Source: Apostichopus japonicus
Lineage: Eukaryota; Echinodermata; Holothuroidea; Aspidochirotida; Stichopodidae
Direction of reading: 5' to 3'
Assembly (NCBI RefSeq): GCF_037975245.1
Contig: NC_092561.1
Coordinates: forward strand, 1,391,001-1,455,000
Length of the DNA: 64,000 nt
Both the position numbers and the translations under genes were made by a program. The notes under the pieces were generated by a model. It was not told where the DNA came from. It was given only the letters and a program-made list of their open reading frames with translations, and searched no databases. Positions 36,601 through 44,046 of this stretch are shown here, piece by piece (the stretch's first letter is position 1; each line of letters opens with the position of its first letter).

Positions 36601-39169
36601 CCAATTACCCAGTTGTACAGTTCAAAAACCATTAAGAGTAAACCAAAAGAAAAGTAATGTTGGTACAGTATATTCAGTATTATGACAAACTTAGCATAAA
36701 TTGCTAATTGTTGAAACATCACAACACATGCTCTGAGGCTACGTCATACTGTACCGTAATGGTTGAAAAACATTTTTGATTTGGTCAAATTTATTGGTAC
36801 AGATACGCAGTGTAGTAATGAAATAATAAAATACACAAATCCTTGACAGCTTGATACCTCTGGTTTGTTTGACAATTTTCTGTTACCTTATTATCAAGGA
36901 TCCTAGTTAAATACAATAAATGTGAATTTTTCAATGCTATATATTACACTAAAAGCTACAAAACATTACCAGCAGAGTTTTACATATAACCAGACAGTTG
37001 TATTTTGTACAACAATTATATATTTGAACTTTCTCATCATTCTCAATTCCACACTGTTGACGTTACTAATGTGGGGCATTGTCTGTTTTCTTTGATGGAT
37101 ACATAAAGAAATTCTGTTAGTCCCAAAATGCTTAATTTAACTTCATGCAATTTGTCTCATGAATTATGGACAATATTATTACCTGTAAACTCATCCTCAA
37201 TTCATCTGGTGGGAAAAAATTGCATCCTACAGTAGGCCGGCCTGGCATGTTGCTTTAATAATATTTTGTTACTTTTATAAAGTTGATTTGGTTTTGCAAA
37301 CTGTATGACAGACATTTTGAAGATATTAGCTGATTGGACATAATTGCAGAAAACCAACCATGTATATTTTGTGCTTCTTTCATTTTGGGTGGAAGACCTT
37401 ACGTTGGACACAGAACAAACTCTTTAAGCCATTTCAATGTGAAAAGACTTAAGCTGTATTTTAGCTTGGATTAGAAGTTCTGTGTATCAGTTCATTTAAA
37501 CCTGGTTGTAATGTAAACACACAAATTTTCCACAACATTCAATATATCGGACAGTAACTTAAACTTAGTATTCCAATAGTCCAATACAAAACAATTGGCT
37601 GGGTACCCATAATTCTCATTAAATTAACCTTGTCCCACAACCTGAATATTGCATTGAGTTTCAGTGGTTATTCCCTTTAATGCTTTGCTATATGCCATGT
37701 TTGGGTGCCTTTTTGGTGAAATGTAAGTAGCTTTCAGGCACATTATCTTTCCTTTAGTGAGTGAGAATGGTATCACCACATATTAATGTATTTCATGAAC
37801 AATGTGCAACTTCAGCACAGTTTAACACTTGTCTTCAATACTAGGCCTAACAGTTAGCCTGATATTAAAGCAAAATCCTCAGCATTCACTCTCCTACTAT
37901 ACATTACTCATTAGGATGAATTCTTGAGGAGCTTCCCACTCCATGAATATCTTGTTGATTAGTTCCGACACAGACAAAGCCCTTAGCCTTATGACATTAC
38001 CACAATCAATGCTTCCAAGTTCAATAAAATCTTGCATGATGACTTGTCACCTGTGCTTTAATAAACTGTTACCAGTATCATAAACACCTAGTGCTATAAG
38101 TATTATCAAATGCATTAAAAGAAAACATATGAAAACATTTCTTAAATAGAAAAATTCTCTTAACGTCTATACTGGCGACTGTTTTAAAATTAACTCCTTA
38201 CTATATTTGGACACTTATAGTAGTGAGTTGGCAACCTCTATTGTAAAAGTACATCTGAAACTGCCTGGGCCAGGCTCTGTTGAAAAATATCTACTTTAAG
38301 GCTCTAACCTGTGACATACTGTAGGCCCAGGCCAAAAGATTTTTTTTTCAATTTCAAATCATAGCATCTAGGCTAGGCTAATTTATGTGTTATACGTAAA
38401 CATGAAAATTTCTACAAACAAACCAGGTATGGTTATTATTATGATTTCATTCCACATTAACATACCCTAAAGCAGAGTACAGATCTGGATATTTCAACAA
38501 AAGAGATAGCATAACCAGTATTAGTATATGTTTTACAAAGTGGCTATTCTTACGACTAGTTGTAACAATAATTCCCTTTTGTGCATGCGCAGTTGCTATT
38601 TTTACAACTAGGAGTAGGAGTACTATTTTTACGACCAGGAGTAACAATAATTTCCGGTTAGGGTTAGGGTTGGATTGAGGGTTAGAGTTAGGGTTAGGGT
38701 TACCCCTACTTCATGCGCAGTTGCTTTATTTACTTTGAATTCGCATGAATTCGCCGATGTCGTAAGAATAGTTTATAAATAATTGTTACGACTAGTCGTA
38801 AGAATAGCCACGGCCATGTTTTTGATCTTAATTAGGCTTAGCCTAGGCAATAATTACTTAGAATATCTGCTTTACTGATGTTATACACTGCATAACGACA
38901 TAAGCTAACGTTAGTTTAGCACTGTTTTGTAGCTAACTGGATGTTGGTTATGTAATTTATCCAATGGGCTTGTACTGTTGTAGGCCTACACACCTACACT
39001 GCACAGTCAGTGTCTATGGTGATATACTGTACACGTTTTCCCCATTTGTAATTTACACCTCACGTTAGGCTACTATTTGGTAGCCTAGGCTATATTGCAC
39101 AGGCAACATTTTTGCAAAGACACTCCAATTACATACCGTAAAGAGCGCGGATCTCGTTTCTGCAGACAT
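12432..39169 (-). CDS. CSTF3: CSTF3, cleavage stimulation factor subunit 3 (CstF-77), 20 coding exons
   Basis: Nuclear scaffold subunit of the CstF complex, which binds the GU-rich element downstream of poly(A) sites and drives pre-mRNA cleavage. CstF-77 bridges CstF-64 and CstF-50. Joining 20 exons (listed separately, all GT-AG, all phases consistent) gives 723 residues; the human protein is 717. Residues about 15-550 form the HAT-repeat array of the Suf domain, with recognisable blocks such as [45 protein letters not shown] and [15 protein letters not shown] proline-rich hinge follows ([17 protein letters not shown]), then [10 protein letters not shown], an acidic/serine linker, and the conserved C-terminal tail [16 protein letters not shown], the 'monkeytail' that contacts the CstF-64 hinge. 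The start is the ATG of [11 protein letters not shown], in phase with the conserved [12 protein letters not shown]. No stop or frameshift was seen. Introns occupy over 90% of the locus. Identification is by recalled family sequence, without an alignment run. Confidence 0.97.
13116..13176 (-). CDS. CSTF3: CSTF3 coding exon 19
   Basis: Encodes residues 639-658 plus one base of P659, [20 protein letters not shown], aligned to vertebrate GPFVQVDELMEIFRRCKIP. Donor GTAAGT, phase 1 exit. Confidence 0.95.
14010..14104 (-). CDS. CSTF3: CSTF3 coding exon 18
   Basis: Encodes R607 to Q638. It holds the proline-rich hinge [20 protein letters not shown], aligned to the vertebrate FPVPPAAV..LLPPP segment. 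Acceptor GCATCTAG, donor GTAAGA, phase 0 exit. Confidence 0.93.
15187..15199 (-). promoter_or_regulatory. DR1 nuclear-receptor consensus in intronic repeat
   Basis: AGGTCAAAGGTCA on the minus strand, a perfect DR1 (RXR/HNF4/COUP-TF class), inside a TGACC-rich dispersed repeat in CSTF3 intron 17. Function unknown. Confidence 0.4.
16383..16554 (-). CDS. CSTF3: CSTF3 coding exon 17
   Basis: Encodes residues 550-606 plus one base of R607. It starts [11 protein letters not shown], has an acidic run STEEEEGEK, and ends [17 protein letters not shown], equivalent to the vertebrate PKPDTQQMIPFQPR. Donor GTGAGT, phase 1 exit. Confidence 0.95.
16794..16892 (-). CDS. CSTF3: CSTF3 coding exon 16
   Basis: Encodes residues 517-549, [20 protein letters not shown] to KALGYT, matching the vertebrate ALLVDRYKFMDLYPCS segment at the end of the HAT array. 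Donor GTAAGT, both phase 0. Confidence 0.95.
17355..17451 (-). CDS. CSTF3: CSTF3 coding exon 15
   Basis: Encodes G484 to residue 516, [20 protein letters not shown] to RRLATFKD. Acceptor CTACAG, donor GTAAGT, phase 0 exit. Confidence 0.96.
17645..17714 (-). CDS. CSTF3: CSTF3 coding exon 14
   Basis: Encodes E461 to S483 plus two bases of G484, [20 protein letters not shown] to EKSG. Acceptor CTCACATCAG, donor GTTAGT, phase 2 exit. Confidence 0.96.
17780..18165 (+). repeat. Minisatellite in CSTF3 intron 13
   Basis: Units of TACTCACACTTATAGCCTGC plus ACTGG, with a longer variant containing ATATTAGGATTATTTTC. It fills over half of the intron. Confidence 0.9.
18376..18478 (-). CDS. CSTF3: CSTF3 coding exon 13
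   Basis: Encodes residues 427-460 plus the first base of E461, [20 protein letters not shown] to YLSHLN. Donor GTACGT, phase 1 exit. The next intron carries a minisatellite. Confidence 0.96.
19317..19460 (-). CDS. CSTF3: CSTF3 coding exon 12
   Basis: Encodes residues 379-426, [20 protein letters not shown] to LMEYYFSK, a highly conserved HAT-C segment. Acceptor TTTTTGAAG, donor GTAAGA, both phase 0. Confidence 0.97.
19940..20014 (-). CDS. CSTF3: CSTF3 coding exon 11
   Basis: Encodes residues 354-378, [20 protein letters not shown] to DPTL. Acceptor TCTCTTCAG, donor GTGAGA, both phase 0. Confidence 0.95.
20247..20363 (-). CDS. CSTF3: CSTF3 coding exon 10
   Basis: Encodes residues 315-353, [20 protein letters not shown] to FAYGDFEE, matching the vertebrate DMNNAK..DEAA..YERAI segment. 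Donor GTTAGT, both phase 0. Confidence 0.96.
20653..20665 (-). promoter_or_regulatory. DR1-like sequence in intronic repeat
   Basis: GGGTCAAAGGTCA on the minus strand, one base from consensus, same repeat family, CSTF3 intron 9. Confidence 0.35.
21221..21330 (-). CDS. CSTF3: CSTF3 coding exon 9
   Basis: Encodes residues 278-314, [20 protein letters not shown] to AFAEKG. Acceptor TTTTGCAG, donor GTAAGG. It enters in phase 1 and leaves in phase 0. Confidence 0.96.
21496..21732 (+). repeat. Minisatellite in CSTF3 intron 8, period about 37 bp
   Basis: About six units containing CCCTGTTTCAATAGCCTGAG and ATTGATGATCTAACT. Confidence 0.9.
22133..22295 (-). CDS. CSTF3: CSTF3 coding exon 8
   Basis: Encodes residues 224-277 plus the first base of V278, [18 protein letters not shown] to [11 protein letters not shown]. 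It contains the [17 protein letters not shown] signature. Donor GTTTGT, phase 1 exit. Confidence 0.96.
22641..22718 (-). CDS. CSTF3: CSTF3 coding exon 7
   Basis: Encodes residues 198-223, [20 protein letters not shown] to RRVAK. Acceptor TCTGCAG, donor GTAAAT, both phase 0. Confidence 0.96.
23296..23422 (-). CDS. CSTF3: CSTF3 coding exon 6
   Basis: Encodes the last base of V155 to residue 197, [20 protein letters not shown] to SYEN. The acceptor follows TACCCCAG and the donor is GTGAGT. The phase is restored to 0. Confidence 0.96.
23971..24170 (-). CDS. CSTF3: CSTF3 coding exon 5
   Basis: Encodes residues 89-154 plus two bases of V155, [10 protein letters not shown] to DYIQFLKG. This is one of the most conserved HAT segments and identifies the family at once. 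Donor GTAAGT, phase 2 exit. Confidence 0.97.
24884..24916 (-). CDS. CSTF3: CSTF3 coding exon 4 (33-bp micro-exon)
   Basis: Encodes residues 78-88, [11 protein letters not shown], matching the AKNYDKVEK stretch of vertebrate CstF-77. The acceptor is CTTTTTAG, the donor GTTAGT, both phase 0. It is too short to appear as an open reading frame and was found by protein continuity. Confidence 0.93.
25643..25655 (-). promoter_or_regulatory. DR1 nuclear-receptor consensus in intronic repeat
   Basis: AGGTCAAAGGTCA on the minus strand, CSTF3 intron 3, 122 bases from the next copy at 25777. Confidence 0.4.
25777..25789 (-). promoter_or_regulatory. DR1 nuclear-receptor consensus in intronic repeat
   Basis: AGGTCAAAGGTCA on the minus strand, CSTF3 intron 3, preceded by a further TGACCTC half-site. 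Confidence 0.4.
26291..26714 (+). repeat. Minisatellite in CSTF3 intron 3, period about 38 bp
   Basis: About eleven units of ACCCCTCCCCGCCTGACCCC plus AATCATCTACTAGCACT. Confidence 0.93.
26715..32028. other. CSTF3 intron 3, unassigned part
   Basis: A (CT)n tract near 26823, a degraded MITE fragment at 29144-29290 and several poly(C)/(G) runs. No exon-like frame with splice sites was seen. Confidence 0.6.
29144..29290 (+). mobile_element. Fragment of GCGGAGC-family MITE in CSTF3 intron 3
   Basis: Internal family core only (GTCATTTCCAGCGATCTGGG ... GGTGGCGCTACGCTTAGATA). No terminal repeats recognised. Confidence 0.6.
32029..32085 (-). promoter_or_regulatory. CSTF3 intron 3 read-through segment giving a short isoform
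   Basis: If the weak GTGCAG donor after exon 3 is not used, the frame continues for 18 codons ([18 protein letters not shown]) and meets TAA at 32029-32031, giving a 95-residue truncated protein. Vertebrate CSTF3 makes a comparably short isoform through an intronic poly(A) site in the same intron. I saw no canonical minus-strand AATAAA in the first kilobase of this intron, so the equivalence is inferred from position only. Confidence 0.4.
32086..32181 (-). CDS. CSTF3: CSTF3 coding exon 3
   Basis: Encodes residues 46-77, [12 protein letters not shown] to KIYIEQE. The donor is GTGCAG, the weakest in the gene: it lacks the usual A at +3/+4 and T at +6. It opens the largest intron (7,169 bp). 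Both ends are phase 0. Confidence 0.95.
33718..33819 (-). CDS. CSTF3: CSTF3 coding exon 2
   Basis: Encodes residues 12-45, from [11 protein letters not shown] to LLREAQ, the first HAT helices. The acceptor follows GAACAG, the donor is GTGAGG, and both ends are phase 0. It is separated from exon 1 by a 5.3-kb intron. Confidence 0.95.
34047..34319 (+). repeat. Three-copy tandem repeat in CSTF3 intron 1, period 90-91 bp
   Basis: Units contain GGATGATGTGAGCTCTGAGC and ATTATCTCAAAACAAAAGTG. Located just upstream of exon 2 in the transcript. Confidence 0.93.
34898..35215 (+). repeat. Two-copy tandem duplication in CSTF3 intron 1, period about 176 bp
   Basis: Both copies share ATATACACATATACTGTAAT, GTGGGCACTTTCCAAATTGC and AACAGAGATTG. 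Confidence 0.88.
35216..38478. other. CSTF3 intron 1, unassigned part
   Basis: Unusually quiet AT-rich sequence, without recognisable transposons or coding signals. Confidence 0.6.
38536..38815. mobile_element. 280-bp TIR element (MITE) in CSTF3 intron 1
   Basis: A 21-bp perfect inverted repeat (GTGGCTATTCTTACGACTAG plus T) at 38540-38560 and 38791-38811, extending imperfectly inwards to about 33 bp. It is flanked by ATGTTTTA and ATGTTTTT, an 8-bp TSD with one mismatch. The homologous linkers at 47670 and 51911 have a single ATGTTTTT and no insert, which fixes the boundaries. No coding capacity. Confidence 0.9.
38657..38702 (+). repeat. Telomere-like TTAGGG tract inside the MITE
   Basis: A run of GGTTAGGGTTAGGGTTGG and degenerate TTAGGG/TTAGAG units, about 46 bp, in the middle of the 280-bp element. 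Confidence 0.85.
39137..39169 (-). CDS. CSTF3: CSTF3 coding exon 1
   Basis: Encodes residues 1-11, [11 protein letters not shown], ending in phase 0 at donor GTATGT. The upstream minus-strand bases are a pyrimidine-rich tract ending TTCTAAG directly before the ATG. That resembles a 3' splice site, so the coding exon may be preceded by a separate non-coding exon. Confidence 0.85.
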
Positions 39170-40121
<952 letters not shown>

Positions 40122-40230
40122 TCCACCGGGACTTTGTTAATGAAATGGAGGTCAACGACAAAGGCAAATGAATATATATATATATATATATAATTGAAAT
40201 CGTAACGAGTTGGGAAAATCAAAACTTCCA

Positions 40231-40301
40231 GCCTCCACCGGGATTCGAACCCGGGCCTCCCGCTTTATATGCGAACACCCCAACCACTATGCTATGGACG
40301 G
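40231..40301 (-). mobile_element. tRNA-derived SINE head, copy 3
   Basis: Minus strand, A box TAGCATAGTGG and B box GGTTCGAATCC. The T arm CCGGG/CCCGG pairs perfectly and the anticodon stem TTCGC/GCGGG pairs with G-U. It is part of a repeat copy around 40118-40880 that is split by the foldback element. Confidence 0.72.
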
Positions 40302-40365
40302 TGATTGTATGTCCAGAGGTTCGAAATCGCTAAGGAAGGTCGTACTTTTTCCACTGCAGGCGTTT

Positions 40366-40697
40366 CTGGCAAGCCGTGTGGGACAAACACCGCATAATAT
40401 ATCCGCATATTAATTCGAATATATACGCGTATTATTTCGAATATATATGTTTTGTACATGTGTAAAGTTTCGCTTTATGAAGCGATCTCGCGAGCCCGCC
40501 AAAACATGTATATATTCGAATTAATACGTGTATATATTCGAATTAATACGTGTATATATTCGAATTAATACGCGGATATATTTGGGCCATATGATTGGCT
40601 AATAATATATACGCGTATATATTCCAATTAATACGCGTATAAATTACGATTAATACGCTGATATATTATGCAGTGTTTGTCCCACATGGCTTGCCAT
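40366..40697. mobile_element. Foldback TIR element, 332 bp, perfect 8-bp TSD
   Basis: A 38-bp terminal inverted repeat with three mismatches (inner part GTGGGACAAACACYGCATAA). Flanked by AGGCGTTT at 40358-40365 and 40698-40705. The interior is repeated TATATTCGAATTAATACG. It interrupts a SINE-like repeat copy. Confidence 0.88.
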
Positions 40698-40883
40698 AGG
40701 CGTTTGCCATCTGTATCGAACAATACTAGTTCTGTCTTGGTGACACATTTGCCTTACTATAGAAATCAAACATGATGCTAACCAACTCGAAATCATTTGC
40801 GATTTCTATAAGCCGGATCTCCAAAGAGATACTTTGAACAGATTGTGTTAAATGAAACGGAAATAAAGGACAAAGGCCAATGC

Positions 40884-41013
<130 letters not shown>

Positions 41014-41795
41014 AAAATTAAAACTACTCGCCAACTGGCGACCGAGTCTAAAATTCTACTCGCCAAAACGTTAAATTTACTCGCCATTTTTTCTCGCTAA
41101 GTGTTTGTGTGATATGAGCCTAGGTCGTATGGCCTAACTTAGGATGTAGCGTTATAGTGTTACTGTTAGTTGTTTACAGCAAAAACGATCTATTTAAATT
41201 GTGTTCGTCAAAGTGTTTAAAACATGATATATATGAAAATATAAAACGATGAAACATTGTTTATGACTTGCTTTGTAAAAGTGACCACAAAAATAAGCAA
41301 TTGCATGGCTGACCATCTTTAACTTTCACTGGACATGACATCAGACTACTTTACCAGTGTATGTGTTAGTATCGTTAACAAGTTCAGATAACGCTTGGTA
41401 CTGACAATTATTATTATTATCGATGATTACTGAGTGTCCGACTTGCAGCTTTCACTGGTCAGGTCTCGAGAATTATCAAATTTTCGGGATTAAAAATTAA
41501 TCCAATAAACTTCCTGTTGTTAATTTCGAGAAATGTAATGTTATTTCGGCAAAATTATTATTTTACGTTTGTTTCCTTGAAAGTTCAGTTCGTATCGATA
41601 CACTTCGTAGAAAGTCACCGCACCTGAAAAATCTCCGTACATAATGCACGTAAAAGTAGTGAGCGATTTGACAGTTATCTCCCATTGGCATTGGTCGTTA
41701 AATGCGATTTGGACTTGCTTTAAGTTCAATGCAATGAACTTTCTTATAGTACTGTACTGTAATATACATTTACTGTTGCTGACGAAGGAAGAAAC

Positions 41796-42180
41796 CAGTG
41801 GCGTAGGAAGGTACTTTTGAGTGGGGGGGGCTGAAGACTTATGGCCGGCCTGGGGGAGGGGTCTAAGGGGAGAGGGGTGTCCCCCTCCCCTTTGGAATTT
41901 TTTGCATTTCCAGGTAGCCTCAGATGCAATTTGGTGCAATATAGCACACTTCAACACCGACTCCATTTTGTAAACTTAATTTTGTATTTTCACCTGGCCT
42001 TAGATGCAATTTGGTGCTCCAAATGAGATTTTTTTTCTCATTTGGAAATGAGAAAGGGGTTTTCTGACTTGCGAAGCGGGGGGGGGGGGGGCGGAATGAT
42101 ACTTCCGCCCCTCCACATTTTTCACTGGGGGGCTAGCGCCCCCCCCCCCCAGCCCCCCCCCCCCGGTTCCTACGCCCTTG
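41796..42180. mobile_element. hAT-like MITE nested in the decayed hAT, perfect 8-bp TSD
   Basis: CAGTGGCGTAGGAAGG ... TTCCTACGCCCTTG, flanked by GAAGAAAC at 41788-41795 and 42181-42188. Contains long poly(G)/poly(C) runs. Confidence 0.88.
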
Positions 42181-42307
42181 GAAGAAACCACCAAGCTCAG
42201 ACAGCAGTTACATTGTGATACTTTAAAAACTTTTTACGCGGGTTTTTTATTTCCTTTTTTTGAGCACACATTCTGTTTCTGCTAAGGTTCCCGCGAATAC
42301 TGCTTGC

Positions 42308-42890
42308 TTACTTATCTTTGGGAAAATGAATAAATGATGGTGTTGAATGAAGTTGAATCGTTCGAAGGTAAGGATGGGGTGGGGAGGGGGGTTGGCAAAC
42401 TAATTCTTCATCTGATGAGTCGCTCGTTGGTGGTGATTTGCGTTTTGATGTTGTCAGTGTTTGGGAATCGATATCCGTCGGTGTGACGTCGCCCTTTACT
42501 GGAAAATTACCTCTCAATTGATGTGGTAGGGTTGAAAACTGTTATGGACGGGCCATTCTCAGAAATTTGCGTTAAATCATTTTGAGTCTGAAGCAAGAGA
42601 AGTGCTCTGTGGGAAGTTTTGATTCTATTGACGGTTGCGAATCCCCTTTCACAAGCTGCAGAACTCACTGGCAGAACCACCATTACTTTAAATAATTCAG
42701 ACAACAGAGGATAGTTGCACCTTTCTGGATTACAAGCTAGGATAGGGGACCAAATGGAATATTTTTGTCACTGACTTGAGACTTGAGTTGAGCCCACTCT
42801 TTCTTAATTTCCTCCTTTATTTCTTCAAGCCATCTGGGTTGTTCTGATTATTTAGCTGCAAAGTACTACAATGATCAGCCATACTCCCAA
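42308..42890 (-). pseudogene. hAT transposase C-terminal (dimerisation) domain, broken
   Basis: A minus-strand frame reads LFKVMVVLPVSSAACERGFA then TVNRIKTSHRALL, the hallmark C-terminal hAT dimerisation motif as in ZNF862-like domesticated and transposon proteins. Upstream residues RWLEEIKEEIKKEWAQLK are in another frame, with a stop after GPLS. The downstream tail (SDSSDEE) is in a third frame. At least two frameshifts make this a dead remnant. It is the only transposase coding recognised among the many hAT-like elements here. Confidence 0.75.
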
Positions 42891-43807
42891 GTTCTTCAAC
42901 ACCCGATGAATTCAAAGTTTCGTCTTTTCTTGCTGGCCACTATAAGGGTCAACAATTTGGTAACAGAACTGAAAGTTTGTCGACAAAAGCCGAAGCTATA
43001 CTACATATTACTGACTTGTGAATTGGGATACAATTTTTTTACTTATTGACATGTCAGGTAGGCCTTATCGCACGATTGCGGTTAACCTACTGACAACGTT
43101 TTTTTTTTATTTTTCATTTGTACCGATCGTACACACAAGATACTGCAGTTGTCGTTACGCATTCATTTAAGTTTGTTGTTTTTCATTTTGGTCACACCTA
43201 TCGTGTATCATTTAGTTTGAGAGATTAGTATCAAATTAGTTTCGAGCTGGTGAACAGAGCTGTTCCTTAGGCCATACTTGTAACAGTGCACTTGATAATT
43301 CTACTGTGATGTTTAACATTATAGGCCTTTGTTGATTGGCTCACAAGTTAATAGAAAGCCTATATCGTAGAAAGGCAGTGAGCGAATGAGCCACTCGCCA
43401 AAATGTCGAGCGTAATGCATTTTTTTGCTCGCCAGTCGCAAAATTCTAGTCGCCATTGGCGAGTTGGCGACCGTATTTGTCGAGGCCTGATAGATATATA
43501 GATATAAATATATACTCAAGCATATACTCAAACCATTGTCATGGATACTGATTGTGCGTCATTAACAGATCGACCAATCTGTTGTCTTCGATTATATTTA
43601 TATCAAGCAAGCACATCCACAGTTATTTATCCTTATTAACAGTTTGCAGAGAACAATTACCGCATAAATCTTTTATGGTGGAAAATCCACTACACTTGTG
43701 AACAGTTTGAATAAGGTTGATACAAATTTAATGGATCGTTAAAAATTGAGATAGATGTACTATTGAGGTACGATAATCATCTTTTGATTGCATGTTGTTC
43801 ATTTCGC

Positions 43808-43815
43808 TATAAATA
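43808..43815 (+). promoter_or_regulatory. TATA box of GPCR copy 1
   Basis: TATAAATA about 232 bases before the start codon, identical in all three units. The leader between it and the ATG contains a (CTT)n tract of 29 bases at 43941-43969. Confidence 0.5.
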
Positions 43816-44046
43816 TACGAGGAGTGGTTTGCATGATATATCCGCGCCGTGAAAGCAAAAAAAGGCTGTCACCAGCTTTGCCTGCAACTTTTGGAGTTCT
43901 ACTTGGAGTCATCTGTTTTGTGATGCTTTTCTCTACGTTTCTTCTTCTTCTTCTTCTTCTTCTTCTTCTGCTTCCTTTTCGTGCTTTCTAAAAGAAATTA
44001 TACAATTTAGTACAAACGAAATTTTCATAACTGAACACAGAACAAG

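Larger units (their letters stand above)
41025..43489 (-). mobile_element. Decayed hAT element with transposase remnant
   Basis: The right tip read on the minus strand begins CAGGCCTCGACAAATACGG and is followed by ACTCGCC/GGCGAC-rich subterminal repeats. Similar ACTCGCC repeats lie at 41025-41085 in inverted orientation, without the outer tip. An 18-bp direct repeat TAGATATATAGATATAAA flanks it (40999-41016, 43491-43508), but within microsatellite DNA. Confidence 0.65.

Noticed and set aside
38657..38702. True telomere or chromosome-fusion scar
   Set aside because: Only about 46 bp, degenerate, and wholly inside a transposable element.
42410..42440. CTGATGAGTC as a fourth hammerhead core
   Set aside because: No GAAA and no pairing stem I at suitable distance.
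43788..43991. 67-codon frame with poly-Leu upstream of GPCR copy 1 (also at 52271)
   Set aside because: Its ATG is upstream of the TATA box, and the frame shifts in copy 2 because of poly(A) and (CTT)n length changes; not conserved as coding.
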